DNA from: Candidatus Gastranaerophilales bacterium
GTDB taxonomy: Bacteria > Cyanobacteriota > Vampirovibrionia > Gastranaerophilales > Gastranaerophilaceae
DNA length: 64,000 nt
Direction of reading: 5' to 3'
Assembly: GCA_947587615.1 (NCBI GenBank)
Contig: CANPYC010000007.1
Span: forward strand, 1-64,000
Part shown: in pieces, positions 1 to 9,592 of the stretch
Numbering within the stretch: the first letter of the stretch is position 1
How the letters are laid out: each line of letters opens with the position of its first letter
Made by a program: the position numbers and the translations under genes
The notes under the pieces: model-generated
Told to the model about the DNA's origin: nothing
The model's database searches: none
What the model saw: the letters and a program-made list of their open reading frames with translations, nothing else

Positions 1-41
1 CCTTATCAGGTTTTATGGCTTGAATTATAGGAGATACACCG

Positions 42-1160
42 GTGGAAAATACTCAGAAAAAAACTAAAATTCTAAATTATATTAATGTCTTTCGAGGACT
101 TGCAATTTTATTAATTATAATGGGTCATACAATGCAGATAGGTAAACCCGATGGGCTTATAAGGTTTATTGATTGCGAACTTGTCTGCGGGGGAACGGCT
201 TTATTTATCTTTATATCAGGATTTTTATTTCAACATTTATCATATAAATATGAATTTAAAAATTATATGAAAAAAAAGTGGACAAATGTTATTATGCCAT
301 ATTTAATAACATCAATTCCGGGGTTATTTTTCTGTTTTTGGTGTCCTGTTGCTTATAAAAATTCTTTTTACGGTTTAAATTTTTTATATCAAATTCCGAT
401 TCATTTATCAATCGGGCGGGTTCATAATATTCCTACATGGTTTATTCCAATGATTGTAATATTTTTTCTTTTTTCTTATATATTTTTAAAATTAGAGAAG
501 AAAGATATTTTATATAAGTTATTGCCGATACTTTTTTTAATTACGATTTTTCTTCCAAGAGGTGTGGCGGAATATGAAAACACAATTAATTTAAGTTATT
601 TGGATAAATATTTGGTTTATGTAAAATATATTTTATCTAATTTTGTTCATTTTTTGTCATTATATGTTTTTGGGATGTATTGTTCAAAAAATAAAGATGT
701 TATTGATAAATTTTATAATAAAAGGTTTTTATTCTGGGGTTTGATGATAATAAGCTCTGTTTTTGATATTTATTTATCTTATAAATATCAGTATTCTAAC
801 TACACCGTATCCAAGACATTTTTAACAATACTTCTTGTTGCATATTTAAAGCATTATGACGAATTTATTTTATCTCATAAAAAAACAAATAAAACTCTTG
901 ATTTTATTGCAAAATACAGCTTCGGTCTGTTTTTTGTTCATTGGTACTGGTTTTTTATTTTTAATCAAATATGTAAAAAATTCTTTGATTTAGATTCTGT
1001 AATAAATATAACTGACGGGGATTTTATAAAATCAGCTCTTTTTGTTTTAATAAGGTTTAGCGTTGTAGCTATAATTTCTCTTGTGTCATTATTTAGCGCT
1101 AAAACAATTTTATTAAAAATAAATAAAGAAATTAACACAAGAAAATTCTTTGGAATATAA
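42..1160 (+). CDS. Acyltransferase 3 family integral membrane protein
   Basis: This is a predicted inner-membrane O-acyltransferase that probably acetylates a surface polysaccharide or other envelope glycan. The N-terminus carries the family's first-helix signature, NVFRGLAILLIIMGH at about residues 15-29, with the conserved Arg and His. About ten hydrophobic segments follow over 372 residues, a usual length for the family. Translation starts at GTG 42, preceded by TAGGAG. The gene stands alone in the window, though its operon may begin upstream of base 1, and it ends at a bidirectional hairpin terminator. The acceptor molecule cannot be read from the sequence; the nearby glycan genes lie far away in the window. 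Confidence 0.85.
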   Translation: MENTQKKTKILNYINVFRGLAILLIIMGHTMQIGKPDGLIRFIDCELVCGGTALFIFISGFLFQHLSYKYEFKNYMKKKWTNVIMPYLITSIPGLFFCFWCPVAYKNSFYGLNFLYQIPIHLSIGRVHNIPTWFIPMIVIFFLFSYIFLKLEKKDILYKLLPILFLITIFLPRGVAEYENTINLSYLDKYLVYVKYILSNFVHFLSLYVFGMYCSKNKDVIDKFYNKRFLFWGLMIISSVFDIYLSYKYQYSNYTVSKTFLTILLVAYLKHYDEFILSHKKTNKTLDFIAKYSFGLFFVHWYWFFIFNQICKKFFDLDSVINITDGDFIKSALFVLIRFSVVAIISLVSLFSAKTILLKINKEINTRKFFGI

Positions 1161-1188
1161 AAGTTGGAATATAAAATTTAGAAAATAA

Positions 1189-1240
1189 AAAAGTGCCGTA
1201 AATTTTTTATTTAGGTTATTACGGCACTTAATATTTTTTT
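1189..1240. terminator. Bidirectional intrinsic terminator
   Basis: AAGTGCCGTAA and TTACGGCACTT form an 11-bp perfect stem around a 17-nt loop. The stem is flanked by A-rich sequence on the left and T-rich sequence on the right. It lies between two convergent genes and could stop transcription on both strands. Confidence 0.8.
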
Positions 1241-1247
1241 ATTTAGG

Positions 1248-1883
1248 TTAATTTAATTTGCATAAGAATGGTAATTTTTCAAATCTTTTTTTAATTACAA
1301 AGCCCGACCTTAAAGCCGTCGGTAAAGTATTGCTTAAATCCATAGCCATTGCGCCCGATTCATCTTCAGCGCAGAAATGACCTCTGAAGTTTGCAATAAA
1401 CTCACATCTTTGTTTTTGAACTTCCAATTCCGTGGTTTTAGGGTCTCTTTTTGCAATACAGTCATCAAGTCTTCTTTTGGGGCTGCATGAACCGTAATCT
1501 TCGCTATTTGTCCAAATATATTTAATATTACCTAAACCCCATTTTGCCACAAGATCATCATCAAATTCATTATATTTTGTATGAATAGCACTTGAAATAG
1601 CCATCAAATCAGATAAAGATGCCATTTTATTTATACCGCCGCAAGTATGAACCGCAGTAGCCCAATAATCGGGGTTTGCATTGCAAGTTTTAATTCCCAG
1701 TTTATCTTTATAAAGTCCGCAGCCTCCGCTTGAAAGCGGCGCTTTAACATATTTAGGCCCTGTAAAACAAGAACCGTTTACTCTGATTTTACATTTTGAA
1801 GTTGCTGCAAAAACAGTGTTTGATATTGCAAATGTCTCAACAAATACAAAGGCAAGTAAGCATAAGATTATTTTGTTTTTCAT
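1248..1883 (-). CDS. Cys-rich exported protein of unknown function
   Basis: I do not recognise the family with certainty. The 211-residue product begins with a clear Sec signal peptide (Lys-rich start, hydrophobic core, cleavage near TVFAA). The mature part has ten cysteines, an even number that suggests disulfide bonds outside the cytoplasm. The order HTCGG, a short helix-like stretch, then YIWTNSED faintly recalls the Trp/Cys pattern of DUF1566/C-type-lectin-like domains of secreted proteins, but this is only a weak resemblance. A Shine-Dalgarno-like AGGAG lies just upstream of the ATG. The gene is monocistronic and converges on the acyltransferase gene. Confidence 0.7.
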   Translation of the reverse strand: MKNKIILCLLAFVFVETFAISNTVFAATSKCKIRVNGSCFTGPKYVKAPLSSGGCGLYKDKLGIKTCNANPDYWATAVHTCGGINKMASLSDLMAISSAIHTKYNEFDDDLVAKWGLGNIKYIWTNSEDYGSCSPKRRLDDCIAKRDPKTTELEVQKQRCEFIANFRGHFCAEDESGAMAMDLSNTLPTALRSGFVIKKRFEKLPFLCKLN

Positions 1884-1995
1884 AAACTCTCCTTAATAAT
1901 ATCAATATTATATCTGATTATCAATTATTTTCTTCAAATATTTGTTCTATTTATTGTATTTTCATCTGTTTGTATTATTTAAATCTTTTTAATCA

Positions 1996-3393
1996 TTAAA
2001 AAGTGCGCAAATATTCTTCTAAACTTTTTTTAATTGATTGTGCAGCTTTGGTTTGAAAATCATCCGTTCTTATTTTTTTATATTCCTCAGGATTAATCAT
2101 ATAAGCAACTTCAACCAAAATACTTATGGGATTGGTTGAGCGAGTAAGTGCAAAGCTTTTTTGATTTAGACCGTCATCCTTTAGATTAAGGTCTTTAACA
2201 AGATTATTTTTTACTATTCTACCTAATTCTTTTGCGTTTTCATTATAGTAATATACACCCGTTCCATGTTTTTCATAAGGATTATAGCCTAAAGGCAGGG
2301 AGTTATTGTGAATACTTATTGATATAAGAGCATTATATGCTTTAGCCTGATTTACTCTTTGATAAAGTCCTACAAGCCTGTCATCGGTTCTTGAAGTTGT
2401 AACAATTGCACCCTGTGCTTTTAGCATTGCGATTAATTTTTTACTTATTGCAAGATTTATATTTTTTTCTAAAGCCCTTGTTGGCCCGAGTGCTCCCGTT
2501 TGAGCTCCCCCATGCCCCGGGTCGATAAATATTCTGATATTTTCAAGCGGTTTATCTTTATTTATTTTTGGTGTTTTTGCAACTTTTATAATTAAATCAT
2601 TACCTTGATAATACGCTTCATAGCCTAAAATCGGTTTTTTCATGTGCAATAAAAATTCACTGTTAATGCTTTTTGAATAATCTGCTTTTACAACACTAAA
2701 CAAAGTAAGTTTTAAAATGTCGCCAAATTGCTTTAGCTGATACATAACAGGTTCGCTCAGGGTAATTTTTAAATAATCGTAATATTCGTCATCATATCTG
2801 CTCTGATTGATTATTTGAGGAAGTTTTCTTTCGTTTAATACAAGCGGTTTTGATAAGTTATCTTTAGAAATCCAATATTCACTTTCCCCTTGTTCTTCAA
2901 TTTTATAAAAACTACCGCACGAACCTAAAAGATATAATACTGTGTCTTTTTGCAGCTCAAAGAGGCGAGTTGAATTTGAAGAAGGTTTATTTCTTACAAC
3001 AGCATTATTTTTTACAACCTTTGAATATAAATATGTCCCCGATTGTTTTGATATAAAGTTGTTGTTTGAGCTTGGGGCAGCGGAAGTACTAGAGCTTGAA
3101 GAGGTTCTTTTAACGGTAAATATTTTTTCTTGTTTAGTACCGTTTTTTAAGGTTTCAACAACTTTAATATTATTCAATCCGACATTCAGATTAACAACTT
3201 CAACAAAAAATCTATTATCCCAAATTTTAGCCTGCTTTGAATTAATTTTTAAACTTGAATCAGGGTTAACATTTCCATGGATAAAAATTGATTGAGCAGA
3301 GGTTGAAAAGCTTTTGCTTGAAGGATAAACAACATCAAGCGCAGAAGCTTTAAGGGTAAAAAATATAAAAATTAAAAATAACAACCGATACAC
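1996..3393 (-). CDS. N-acetylmuramoyl-L-alanine amidase (Amidase_3) with SH3-like domain
   Basis: This exported peptidoglycan hydrolase cleaves the bond between N-acetylmuramate and L-alanine, as AmiA/B/C do in cell separation. An N-terminal signal peptide is followed by a beta-rich region, a Ser-rich linker, and an SH3-like segment around residues 120-185. The Amidase_3 domain fills about residues 285-465. Zn-binding and catalytic elements are visible: IFIDPGHGG, RALEKNINL, ISIHNNS and the late glutamate in ILVEVAYMINPEE. The intervening region (about 190-275) resembles an AMIN-like beta domain. It is probably periplasmic. The small plus-strand ORF at 2942 is a shadow. Confidence 0.9.
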   Translation of the reverse strand: MYRLLFLIFIFFTLKASALDVVYPSSKSFSTSAQSIFIHGNVNPDSSLKINSKQAKIWDNRFFVEVVNLNVGLNNIKVVETLKNGTKQEKIFTVKRTSSSSSTSAAPSSNNNFISKQSGTYLYSKVVKNNAVVRNKPSSNSTRLFELQKDTVLYLLGSCGSFYKIEEQGESEYWISKDNLSKPLVLNERKLPQIINQSRYDDEYYDYLKITLSEPVMYQLKQFGDILKLTLFSVVKADYSKSINSEFLLHMKKPILGYEAYYQGNDLIIKVAKTPKINKDKPLENIRIFIDPGHGGAQTGALGPTRALEKNINLAISKKLIAMLKAQGAIVTTSRTDDRLVGLYQRVNQAKAYNALISISIHNNSLPLGYNPYEKHGTGVYYYNENAKELGRIVKNNLVKDLNLKDDGLNQKSFALTRSTNPISILVEVAYMINPEEYKKIRTDDFQTKAAQSIKKSLEEYLRTF

Positions 3394-3451
3394 AAAAATA
3401 AACTCATCCGTCTTGTTAATACTTCAACAAAAATATATTAACATAAAAAAA

Positions 3452-4153
3452 TTATTCAATTAAATCTTTAACAACTTCGCTTGCAATTATTAATCCTGCA
3501 ACGGAAGGTAAAAAAGCAATACTTGCGGGTATTTTTTTATTATTTTCAAATATTTCTTCTTTCGGTGTTATTGGAATTTCTTTTGAATAAACAACCTTGA
3601 GTTTTTTAATTCCCCTTTGTTTTAATTCTTTTCTCATAACCTTAGCTAAAGGGCAAACGGAAGTTTTATATATATCATCAACAATAAAACCAAGCGGATT
3701 AAGCTTATTTCCTGTTCCCATTGAAGAAATTATCGGAATATTAAGTTTATTTGCAATTTGCACAAGCTCAATCTTAGCCGTTATTGTATCAATTGCATCT
3801 ATTATATAGTCATAATTTGAAAAATTAAGCTGATTAGAATTATCAGGCATAAAAAACAAATTATGAGTATTAACAATTGCGTTTTTATTGATGTCTAAAA
3901 TTCTCTTTTTTGCAACATCCGTTTTATATTGCCCAAGGGTAGATTGAAGAGCAAATATTTGTCTGTTTATGTTTGATTGTGAGATTTTATCATTATCAAT
4001 TAAATCAAACTTGCCTATAGCACACCTTGTAAGTGCTTCAACAACATAACTTCCGACGCCGCCAAGACCAAAAACGGCAACATGACAGGTTTTCAATCTA
4101 TTCAAAGCTTGAGCACCAATAAGAAGTTCTGTTCTTGAAAATTCGTTTTGCAT
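3452..4153 (-). CDS. tcdA: tRNA threonylcarbamoyladenosine dehydratase-like E1 protein (TcdA)
   Basis: This ThiF/MoeB/E1-like ATP-dependent enzyme most likely cyclises t6A37 in ANN-decoding tRNAs to ct6A. The nucleotide-binding loop GLGGVGS (residues 29-35) and the adenylation signature SNINRQIFA (about 60-68) are intact. The N-terminal SRTELLIGAQAL pattern is typical of TcdA rather than ThiF or MoeB. At 233 residues it is slightly shorter than E. coli TcdA. It lies directly downstream of the amidase gene on the same strand but is separated by about 60 bases of AT-rich DNA. The t6A biosynthesis genes tsaB and tsaE are elsewhere in the window (39-40 kb), so the substrate pathway is present. 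Confidence 0.85.
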   Translation of the reverse strand: MQNEFSRTELLIGAQALNRLKTCHVAVFGLGGVGSYVVEALTRCAIGKFDLIDNDKISQSNINRQIFALQSTLGQYKTDVAKKRILDINKNAIVNTHNLFFMPDNSNQLNFSNYDYIIDAIDTITAKIELVQIANKLNIPIISSMGTGNKLNPLGFIVDDIYKTSVCPLAKVMRKELKQRGIKKLKVVYSKEIPITPKEEIFENNKKIPASIAFLPSVAGLIIASEVVKDLIE

Positions 4154-4248
4154 TCATAAAGTATAGCAAAAACAACCATACTTAAGCAAATACTTTTTAC
4201 CTTCTTTTGCCTTCTACTGCTTCATTAGGCAATATTATAAATTGTATT

Positions 4249-4494
4249 TTAACCTATGATATTAAGCTTATTGGCCGCTTCATCGCTTATCGATTCAGAC
4301 ATAACATCAATTGTGCCTGTTGCGGGATTAATTTTTTTAAATAGCACTTTCCAAACAGAACCGGATTCATTTTCGGTTTTATGAATTGCAACTATATCAG
4401 AAGTGTTAATATATTTGGATACATTGTTTTTTGAATTGTCATTTGCACCCACTTTTATAAACGCAGGTTGCGCAATATTAATATTGTTTAACAT
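4249..4494 (-). CDS. Small hypothetical protein
   Basis: The product is unknown. I choose the ATG at 4494 rather than the upstream GTG used in the ORF track, because AGGTGAGG sits at good spacing before this ATG. The resulting 81-residue protein begins MLNNINIAQPAF. It has no signal peptide or membrane segment. Its central part (IVAIHKTENESGSVWKVLFKK) looks like paired beta strands of a small soluble domain. It lies between tRNA-Ser and tcdA on the same strand. Confidence 0.65.
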   Translation of the reverse strand: MLNNINIAQPAFIKVGANDNSKNNVSKYINTSDIVAIHKTENESGSVWKVLFKKINPATGTIDVMSESISDEAANKLNIIG

Positions 4495-4619
4495 ATATAA
4501 CCTCACCTTACTTTTAACTTTTAACTTTTTTAATTTTTTACTTTTTTACTTTTTAAAATGGCACAGCGACACAGCTTTCGGCAAAAATGCGTATTTGATT
4601 AGAATAAATAAAATAAAAA

Positions 4620-4708
4620 CAGAGATGAAGGGATTCGAACCCTTGGCGGAGTTTGACCCCCGCACAGACGTTCCAGGTCTGCACCTTAAACCACTCGGAC
4701 ACATCTCT
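4620..4708 (-). tRNA. tRNA-Ser (anticodon GGA)
   Basis: The minus strand folds as a class II tRNA. The 7-bp acceptor stem is AGAGATG with CATCTCT, and the discriminator is G. The anticodon stem CAGAC/GTCTG encloses the loop CTGGAAC, giving anticodon GGA for Ser codons UCC/UCU. A long variable arm and a standard T-arm containing GGTTCGAATCC follow. The 3' CCA is not encoded. The ORFs shown by the track over this region (4403 plus, 4546 minus) are shadows. Confidence 0.95.
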
Positions 4709-4835
4709 ATATTCTTAATATTAACCGAATAGCTTTTAAAATTCAAGCTTATATTATTTTTAATCTCAAATTGCGCTATAAAATATTATATTATATAATT
4801 TTTATAATATTTTTATATAGTAAGGATTATATTTA

Positions 4836-6542
4836 GTGAAAAAATTACTTTTAATAGCTGCATTTTTTGTTTATTTTTTTATCAGCCCTTCTTTTGCACA
4901 AAATTTTTACATTGAAAATTATGATGTATCATTAGACGTTAAAAACAACAGAAAAATTGAAGTTACGGAAAATATAGATGTAAATTATACAAATTCCAAA
5001 GAAGCTATATATAGAAAAATTCCTCTAAAATATATAATAGAAAAAAATAACAAAAAATATGGTATATTCGCTAAAATCAATAATATAAAAACGTCCGAGC
5101 CTTCCAAAAAATTGGTTTTGGATAATTTTCTTTATGTAAAATTTAATTCAGCCAAAAAAGAGATGACAGGCAGAAAAAATTATAAAATAAAATATACCTA
5201 TAAAATACCTTACGATAAAAAAGCGCAGGAAGATGAGCTAATCTATGATATATTCGGGAATTGGGATTGCGTCATCAGAAAAATAAATTTTAAAATTAAA
5301 ATGCCCAAGCAATTTTCAAAGGATAACTTATACTTTGTTGCAAATAATCCTTACGGCTTTAATCACTATGTTGAAAATAATACAATAATCGGTTATGGCA
5401 CACTTGCTTTAATTCCAAAACAAGCAATCGAGCTTCATCTTAAGCTTGGAAAAAATTATTTTTCAAAAACAAAAGATGAAAATTTAAAAGCAGTTATTTT
5501 AACTTTGATTTTTACCGTAATCGGAGCTTTAGCCCTGTTTAAATCACTAAACCAAAGGAAAATAAATTCCAAAATCAGCTTTAATCCCCCGTATAATTTA
5601 AACAGTGCGCAAGTTGGCTATATCTACAGAAATCGAGTATCAGGTCAAGACATTGCTTCATTGGTATCTTATCTTGCAAGCAAAGGTTATTTAAAAATTA
5701 TTGCCGATGGAAAAGATTTTAAATTTGTAAAATTAAAAGACTATCAAGGAAATGTAGAAAGCGAAAGAATATTTTTTAATACATTGTTTGAAAACAATGT
5801 TGACACCGTAACCGGAGAAATAATAGAAAAATCTTCTTATAAGAAAGCTTATAATAATATAATTAAATTATTAAAATCGGAAGCAAAGAAATTTTCCTGT
5901 AATAAATTTGAAAACAAATTTAAACTCATTGCGCTATTTATATGTTTTGCTTTATATGTTCAATTGTTTTACAGTTTTTCGGATTATATGACAGGAAGAC
6001 TTTTAATTAACATAGCAGTTGCTCTGCCTGCTTTTATAATTATGGGTATAGTTAACTTTTTATATGCAAAGCAAAAAATTAAAAAAGACACTGTTATTTT
6101 ATTATACTGCGTTTTTGCATTTTATATTTTTGAAATACCTGATGAACAAATTGCCAACAATAATTTCTTAGCTATAATTACGGAAATTATTTGTATCGTA
6201 ATAGCCCGTATTTGCTTTGCAAAAATACCTTTCCAAAACCAAGAAACAAATGTAATTCTAAATCAAATTTTAGGTTTTAAAAAGTATATCAAAGATAGCG
6301 ACTTAGTGAAAACCAATCAGCTAATTCAGGAAGATAGCGCTTATATTGATAAAATATTACCATATTTATACGCACTTGACTTATTGGATGTTTGGTTTAA
6401 AAAAACGCAAAAGCTTGATATAAACACGACGCCAAAATGGTTTGCCGGAGAAAAACTTGACTGTATAAACTTTTACGGTTTTTCAAACATATTTGACGAT
6501 TTTTATAAAGGTCTTTCGCTGTATGGTACAGATAAAGATTAA
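4836..6542 (+). CDS. DUF2207-family membrane protein
   Basis: This protein resembles the DUF2207 predicted membrane family, whose function is unknown. The N-terminus is a signal sequence (MKKLLLIAAFFVYFFISPSFAQ). A beta-rich extracytoplasmic domain follows, with the family-like features IYRKIPLKY and YDIFGNWDCVI, up to about residue 210. One membrane helix lies near 220-235. A cytoplasmic part starts at NPPYNLNSAQVGYIY, then come a hydrophobic pair around 365-460 and a C-terminal tail. Start is GTG 4836 after AAGGATT. The last bases overlap the convergent gene's stop by four nucleotides, so no terminator fits between them. Confidence 0.8.
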   Translation: MKKLLLIAAFFVYFFISPSFAQNFYIENYDVSLDVKNNRKIEVTENIDVNYTNSKEAIYRKIPLKYIIEKNNKKYGIFAKINNIKTSEPSKKLVLDNFLYVKFNSAKKEMTGRKNYKIKYTYKIPYDKKAQEDELIYDIFGNWDCVIRKINFKIKMPKQFSKDNLYFVANNPYGFNHYVENNTIIGYGTLALIPKQAIELHLKLGKNYFSKTKDENLKAVILTLIFTVIGALALFKSLNQRKINSKISFNPPYNLNSAQVGYIYRNRVSGQDIASLVSYLASKGYLKIIADGKDFKFVKLKDYQGNVESERIFFNTLFENNVDTVTGEIIEKSSYKKAYNNIIKLLKSEAKKFSCNKFENKFKLIALFICFALYVQLFYSFSDYMTGRLLINIAVALPAFIIMGIVNFLYAKQKIKKDTVILLYCVFAFYIFEIPDEQIANNNFLAIITEIICIVIARICFAKIPFQNQETNVILNQILGFKKYIKDSDLVKTNQLIQEDSAYIDKILPYLYALDLLDVWFKKTQKLDINTTPKWFAGEKLDCINFYGFSNIFDDFYKGLSLYGTDKD

Positions 6543-6931
6543 ATTTCTATATCTATAAAATTAAAACTGCTTGTTTTAAGCGGGTTTAAATAGCCGTTTT
6601 CAGCGGATAAGTATTTTAACACCATATCTTGAGAAACACCGTTATTAACTGCTTCAACAATTTCAGAGGATGACAATTTTTCGCTGTGAAGATTATCTTC
6701 AATAATATTATTCAACGCTTCATTTATGTTATCTTCGCTTGGAAAATTTAATTTTAGCGTATCATTATCAGCCAAATTTTGTTCATCGCCAAGCGATTGA
6801 GGCAAAGTTTTGCTCAATTCTTCCGTATCGGAATTATCCGATTTAACTGTGTGTGGCTGTCTGGTATGGAGGTATTTTTCAATAATTGCAGAAATTTCGC
6901 TCATACCGGCATTGTTTTCAACACTTGCCAT
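6539..6931 (-). CDS. Hypothetical acidic protein
   Basis: I do not recognise this 130-residue protein. It is rich in Asp, Glu, Asn and Ser, lacks a signal peptide or membrane segment, and looks largely disordered in the middle. Short helices are likely at residues 8-20 (MSEISAIIEKYL) and near the C-terminus (IVEAVNNGVSQDMVLKYLSAE). The start at 6931 has AAAGGA upstream at a slightly long spacing. Its stop overlaps the stop of the DUF2207 gene. It could be a short adaptor or regulatory protein, but nothing in the sequence shows this. Confidence 0.6.
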   Translation of the reverse strand: MASVENNAGMSEISAIIEKYLHTRQPHTVKSDNSDTEELSKTLPQSLGDEQNLADNDTLKLNFPSEDNINEALNNIIEDNLHSEKLSSSEIVEAVNNGVSQDMVLKYLSAENGYLNPLKTSSFNFIDIEI

Positions 6932-7046
6932 ATGCCAAAAAATCCTTTTTTATCTCAAATCCTTTTTAGCTTATTTATAATTCCCGTTTTTCCCGTTTTT
7001 GTAACAAAAACTTCAAAACCCGCTTATGGTAACCAATATGGGTTTA

Positions 7047-8828
7047 TTATATGTCTTTATACACAAAAACCTTATAAGCCTTTCCTTGTTTGATTTTTTT
7101 AAATTTAGAGTTATTATCTAAATCATTATTTTTATTTCTTGTAATAATATAAAAACTACCTTCGCTATTGTTAATATAATCATTTAAAATTGAATACTTA
7201 TTAGGGTCTTTTTTTACAATATATTTAACTTTTTTATAAGGATTTAAAATTGAATATTTTGTTGCCATATCGTAAGTTATTAATTTTGAATTTTCCTTGC
7301 TATAGATATACTCTGAAAAATTAACAAGTTCATCTTGCGAAAAGCTCATATAATAAGGTATTATAAAATCAAAGCCGATATGAACTATTAACAAAGAAAG
7401 TATAAGATTAGATACAAAACTTTTTATATATTCTTTCTTTTTTGTATAAATAAAAATTAATAGTGATACTATAAAGACAATAATTAAAGAAGGAAGCGCA
7501 AATTTAAGCGCCCCGGCAATATAAGTTGATAAGTTAATATGAGCAATGTTATTTACTGCCGGCAGTTTATAAATAAAGCATAATATAATTAATAGAAAGC
7601 TTACAAGCAAAAACAGACTTGAGTTAATATAGTTTGAAGCGGTTAAATATTTTTCATTTGTTTCATTAACCCCATCAACCTTATTTTCAATTGCGCTACA
7701 CCAAAAACCCCCGATTATTATAGCCAATGCAGGAAAAAGCGTTAAAATATAGGTTGGAAGCTTAGTACTTGAAATTGAAAAAAATAAAAACACAAAAAGA
7801 AAGTAAATATAAGCAAAAGCTATTATTTTTTCCTGTTTAATTGCGTTAAATATATTCTTGCCTTTAAAAAGCATGGTATTTTTTATTGCTTTAGTTATTA
7901 AAGCAATAAAATTAATCCACCAAGGGATTAGCCCTACAAGAATTATAGGTACATAAAACAAAAACGGTTGTTTTCTACCCAGCCCTTGCGAATTTAACAA
8001 CCTTGCAAAGTGATGTTTTAGAATATACATATTAACCCAAGCCTCTCCATGGGCTTTATAGATTAAAATATGCCAGGGTAGCGCCACAAACAATAAAATT
8101 AAAACCCCGGGGAGTAAATATATCGGTTTAAAAAGTTCTTTAGTTTTTTTATTTATTAAATAGCTAAAAAATACAACGCCACAAGGGATTATAAGCCCTA
8201 TAAAACCTTTAGCTAAAATAGATAAAGCCATAAAAAAGTAGCCAAGATACCAAAATATTATCTTTTCTTTTTGAAGTTTTTTATAATCGCTTTTATTTTT
8301 ATTATTATCATCACAAATATTTAAAAACAAAGGAATAACAGCGCAGTATATAGCGCACATTGAAAAAAACATAAACCCTAAATCAAGAATAGCAACATGG
8401 GAAAAGATTAAAAACCAACAGCTTGATAGAAGTACAAGCGAGCTAATTAAACTAAAGAAGGGTTTTTTGGTTGTTTTTATTAAAAAGAAATATGTAAAAA
8501 ATACGCTCAATGAGCTTAAAAGTGCAATTTGAAACCTTGAAGCAAAAAGAGAGAAATTACCGAATACTTTATAAGATAAGACATTGAGCCAAAAATAAAG
8601 CGGCGGTTTTTCCAAAAAAGGTTCAAAATTTAATATCGGAGTAATGTATTCTTTAGATAAATACATATATTTACTCATATTTACATATCTTGTTTCATCA
8701 ATATCTATCAAAGAATAAAGCGCAATATTTGAAAAAATAAAAAGAATACAACAAATAAAAATAATTGTCGTATAATACTTAGAGGGATAATTTTTAAAAT
8801 CATTCAATGATGAAAATTTAAACTTCAT
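7047..8828 (-). CDS. ArnT/PMT-like GT-C glycosyltransferase
   Basis: This 593-residue polytopic protein belongs to the dolichyl-phosphate-mannose mannosyltransferase / ArnT superfamily. Such enzymes transfer a sugar from a polyprenyl-phosphate carrier to a glycan, lipid A or protein on the outer face of the inner membrane. The first extracytoplasmic loop has the catalytic acidic motif in SLIDIDETRY, followed by PILNFEPFLEKPPLYFWL, both typical of ArnT-like enzymes. About twelve hydrophobic segments are visible. It is the last gene of a hisG-mazG-glycosyltransferase unit, starting two bases after the mazG stop, so translational coupling is likely. The donor sugar is unknown. Confidence 0.85.
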   Translation of the reverse strand: MKFKFSSLNDFKNYPSKYYTTIIFICCILFIFSNIALYSLIDIDETRYVNMSKYMYLSKEYITPILNFEPFLEKPPLYFWLNVLSYKVFGNFSLFASRFQIALLSSLSVFFTYFFLIKTTKKPFFSLISSLVLLSSCWFLIFSHVAILDLGFMFFSMCAIYCAVIPLFLNICDDNNKNKSDYKKLQKEKIIFWYLGYFFMALSILAKGFIGLIIPCGVVFFSYLINKKTKELFKPIYLLPGVLILLFVALPWHILIYKAHGEAWVNMYILKHHFARLLNSQGLGRKQPFLFYVPIILVGLIPWWINFIALITKAIKNTMLFKGKNIFNAIKQEKIIAFAYIYFLFVFLFFSISSTKLPTYILTLFPALAIIIGGFWCSAIENKVDGVNETNEKYLTASNYINSSLFLLVSFLLIILCFIYKLPAVNNIAHINLSTYIAGALKFALPSLIIVFIVSLLIFIYTKKKEYIKSFVSNLILSLLIVHIGFDFIIPYYMSFSQDELVNFSEYIYSKENSKLITYDMATKYSILNPYKKVKYIVKKDPNKYSILNDYINNSEGSFYIITRNKNNDLDNNSKFKKIKQGKAYKVFVYKDI

Positions 8829-8830
8829 AC

Positions 8831-9592
8831 TTATTCCCTGTTCTTTTTTGTCATTTCTTTTGCTTTAGACCATAAAGCTTCATATTCTTCAAAATTTAGC
8901 TCATTTAGCGGTTTTTCCGATAGTTCTTCAAGCTTATTAAATCTTTTTATAAATTTAGCGTTTGCCTTAGAGAGCGCAAGCTCGGGGTCAATATTGTTCC
9001 ATCTTGCAACATTAACAAGAGAAAATAAAATATCTCCAAACTCGTCCTCTTTTTCTTCTTGAGTTTTGGCTTGTTTAAATTCTTCAAGCTCTGAATTGAA
9101 GCATTCTACAACCTGCTTTTTGTTTTTCCATTCAAAACCTGCTCGAGCTGCTTTTTTTGATATTTTCATACACTTCAGTAAAGCGGGAAGTTTTGGAATA
9201 CCGTCTAATGTTTTTGTTCTATCTTTCTTTTCTTCTTTTTTTAATTTTTCCCAATTGGCTAAGATTTCTTTTGTATCGGTTGTTTTGATGTCGCCAAAAA
9301 CGTGAGGGTGCCTGTGTATTAATTTATCATTTAGCATTTTTGCAACATCTTGAATATTAAACTCTTTATTGTCATCCGCTATTTGAGAATGCAAAACAAC
9401 CTGTAAAAGTACGTCTCCAAGCTCTTCTTTAAGGTGTTCAATATTATTTTCATCAATTGCTTCTGCTGCTTCATAGGCTTCTTCAAGCATATTTTGCCTT
9501 ATTGTTTGATGGGTTTGTTCTCTATCCCACTTGCAGCCATTGGGAGAGCGAAGAATTTTAACCGTTTTAATTAATTCATCAAGATAGTTCAT
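8831..9592 (-). CDS. mazG: Nucleoside triphosphate pyrophosphohydrolase MazG
   Basis: This cytosolic enzyme hydrolyses NTPs and dNTPs to monophosphates and pyrophosphate, a house-cleaning role. It has two MazG repeats as in full-length MazG. The first contains CKWDREQTHQTIRQNMLEEAYEAAEAI and EELGDVLLQVVLHSQ (about residues 20-70). The second has ELEEFKQAK and EDEFGDILFSLVNVARW (about 165-205). The EExxE and ExxD metal-binding patterns are intact in both. The 253-residue length is standard. The start codon overlaps the hisG stop by one base (TAATG), so the two are translationally coupled. Confidence 0.95.
   Translation of the reverse strand: MNYLDELIKTVKILRSPNGCKWDREQTHQTIRQNMLEEAYEAAEAIDENNIEHLKEELGDVLLQVVLHSQIADDNKEFNIQDVAKMLNDKLIHRHPHVFGDIKTTDTKEILANWEKLKKEEKKDRTKTLDGIPKLPALLKCMKISKKAARAGFEWKNKKQVVECFNSELEEFKQAKTQEEKEDEFGDILFSLVNVARWNNIDPELALSKANAKFIKRFNKLEELSEKPLNELNFEEYEALWSKAKEMTKKNRE

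Noticed and set aside
4501-4556. T-rich stretch with ACTTTT repeats as a regulatory element
   Set aside because: It is low-complexity DNA between a tRNA and a small gene, with no convincing symmetry.
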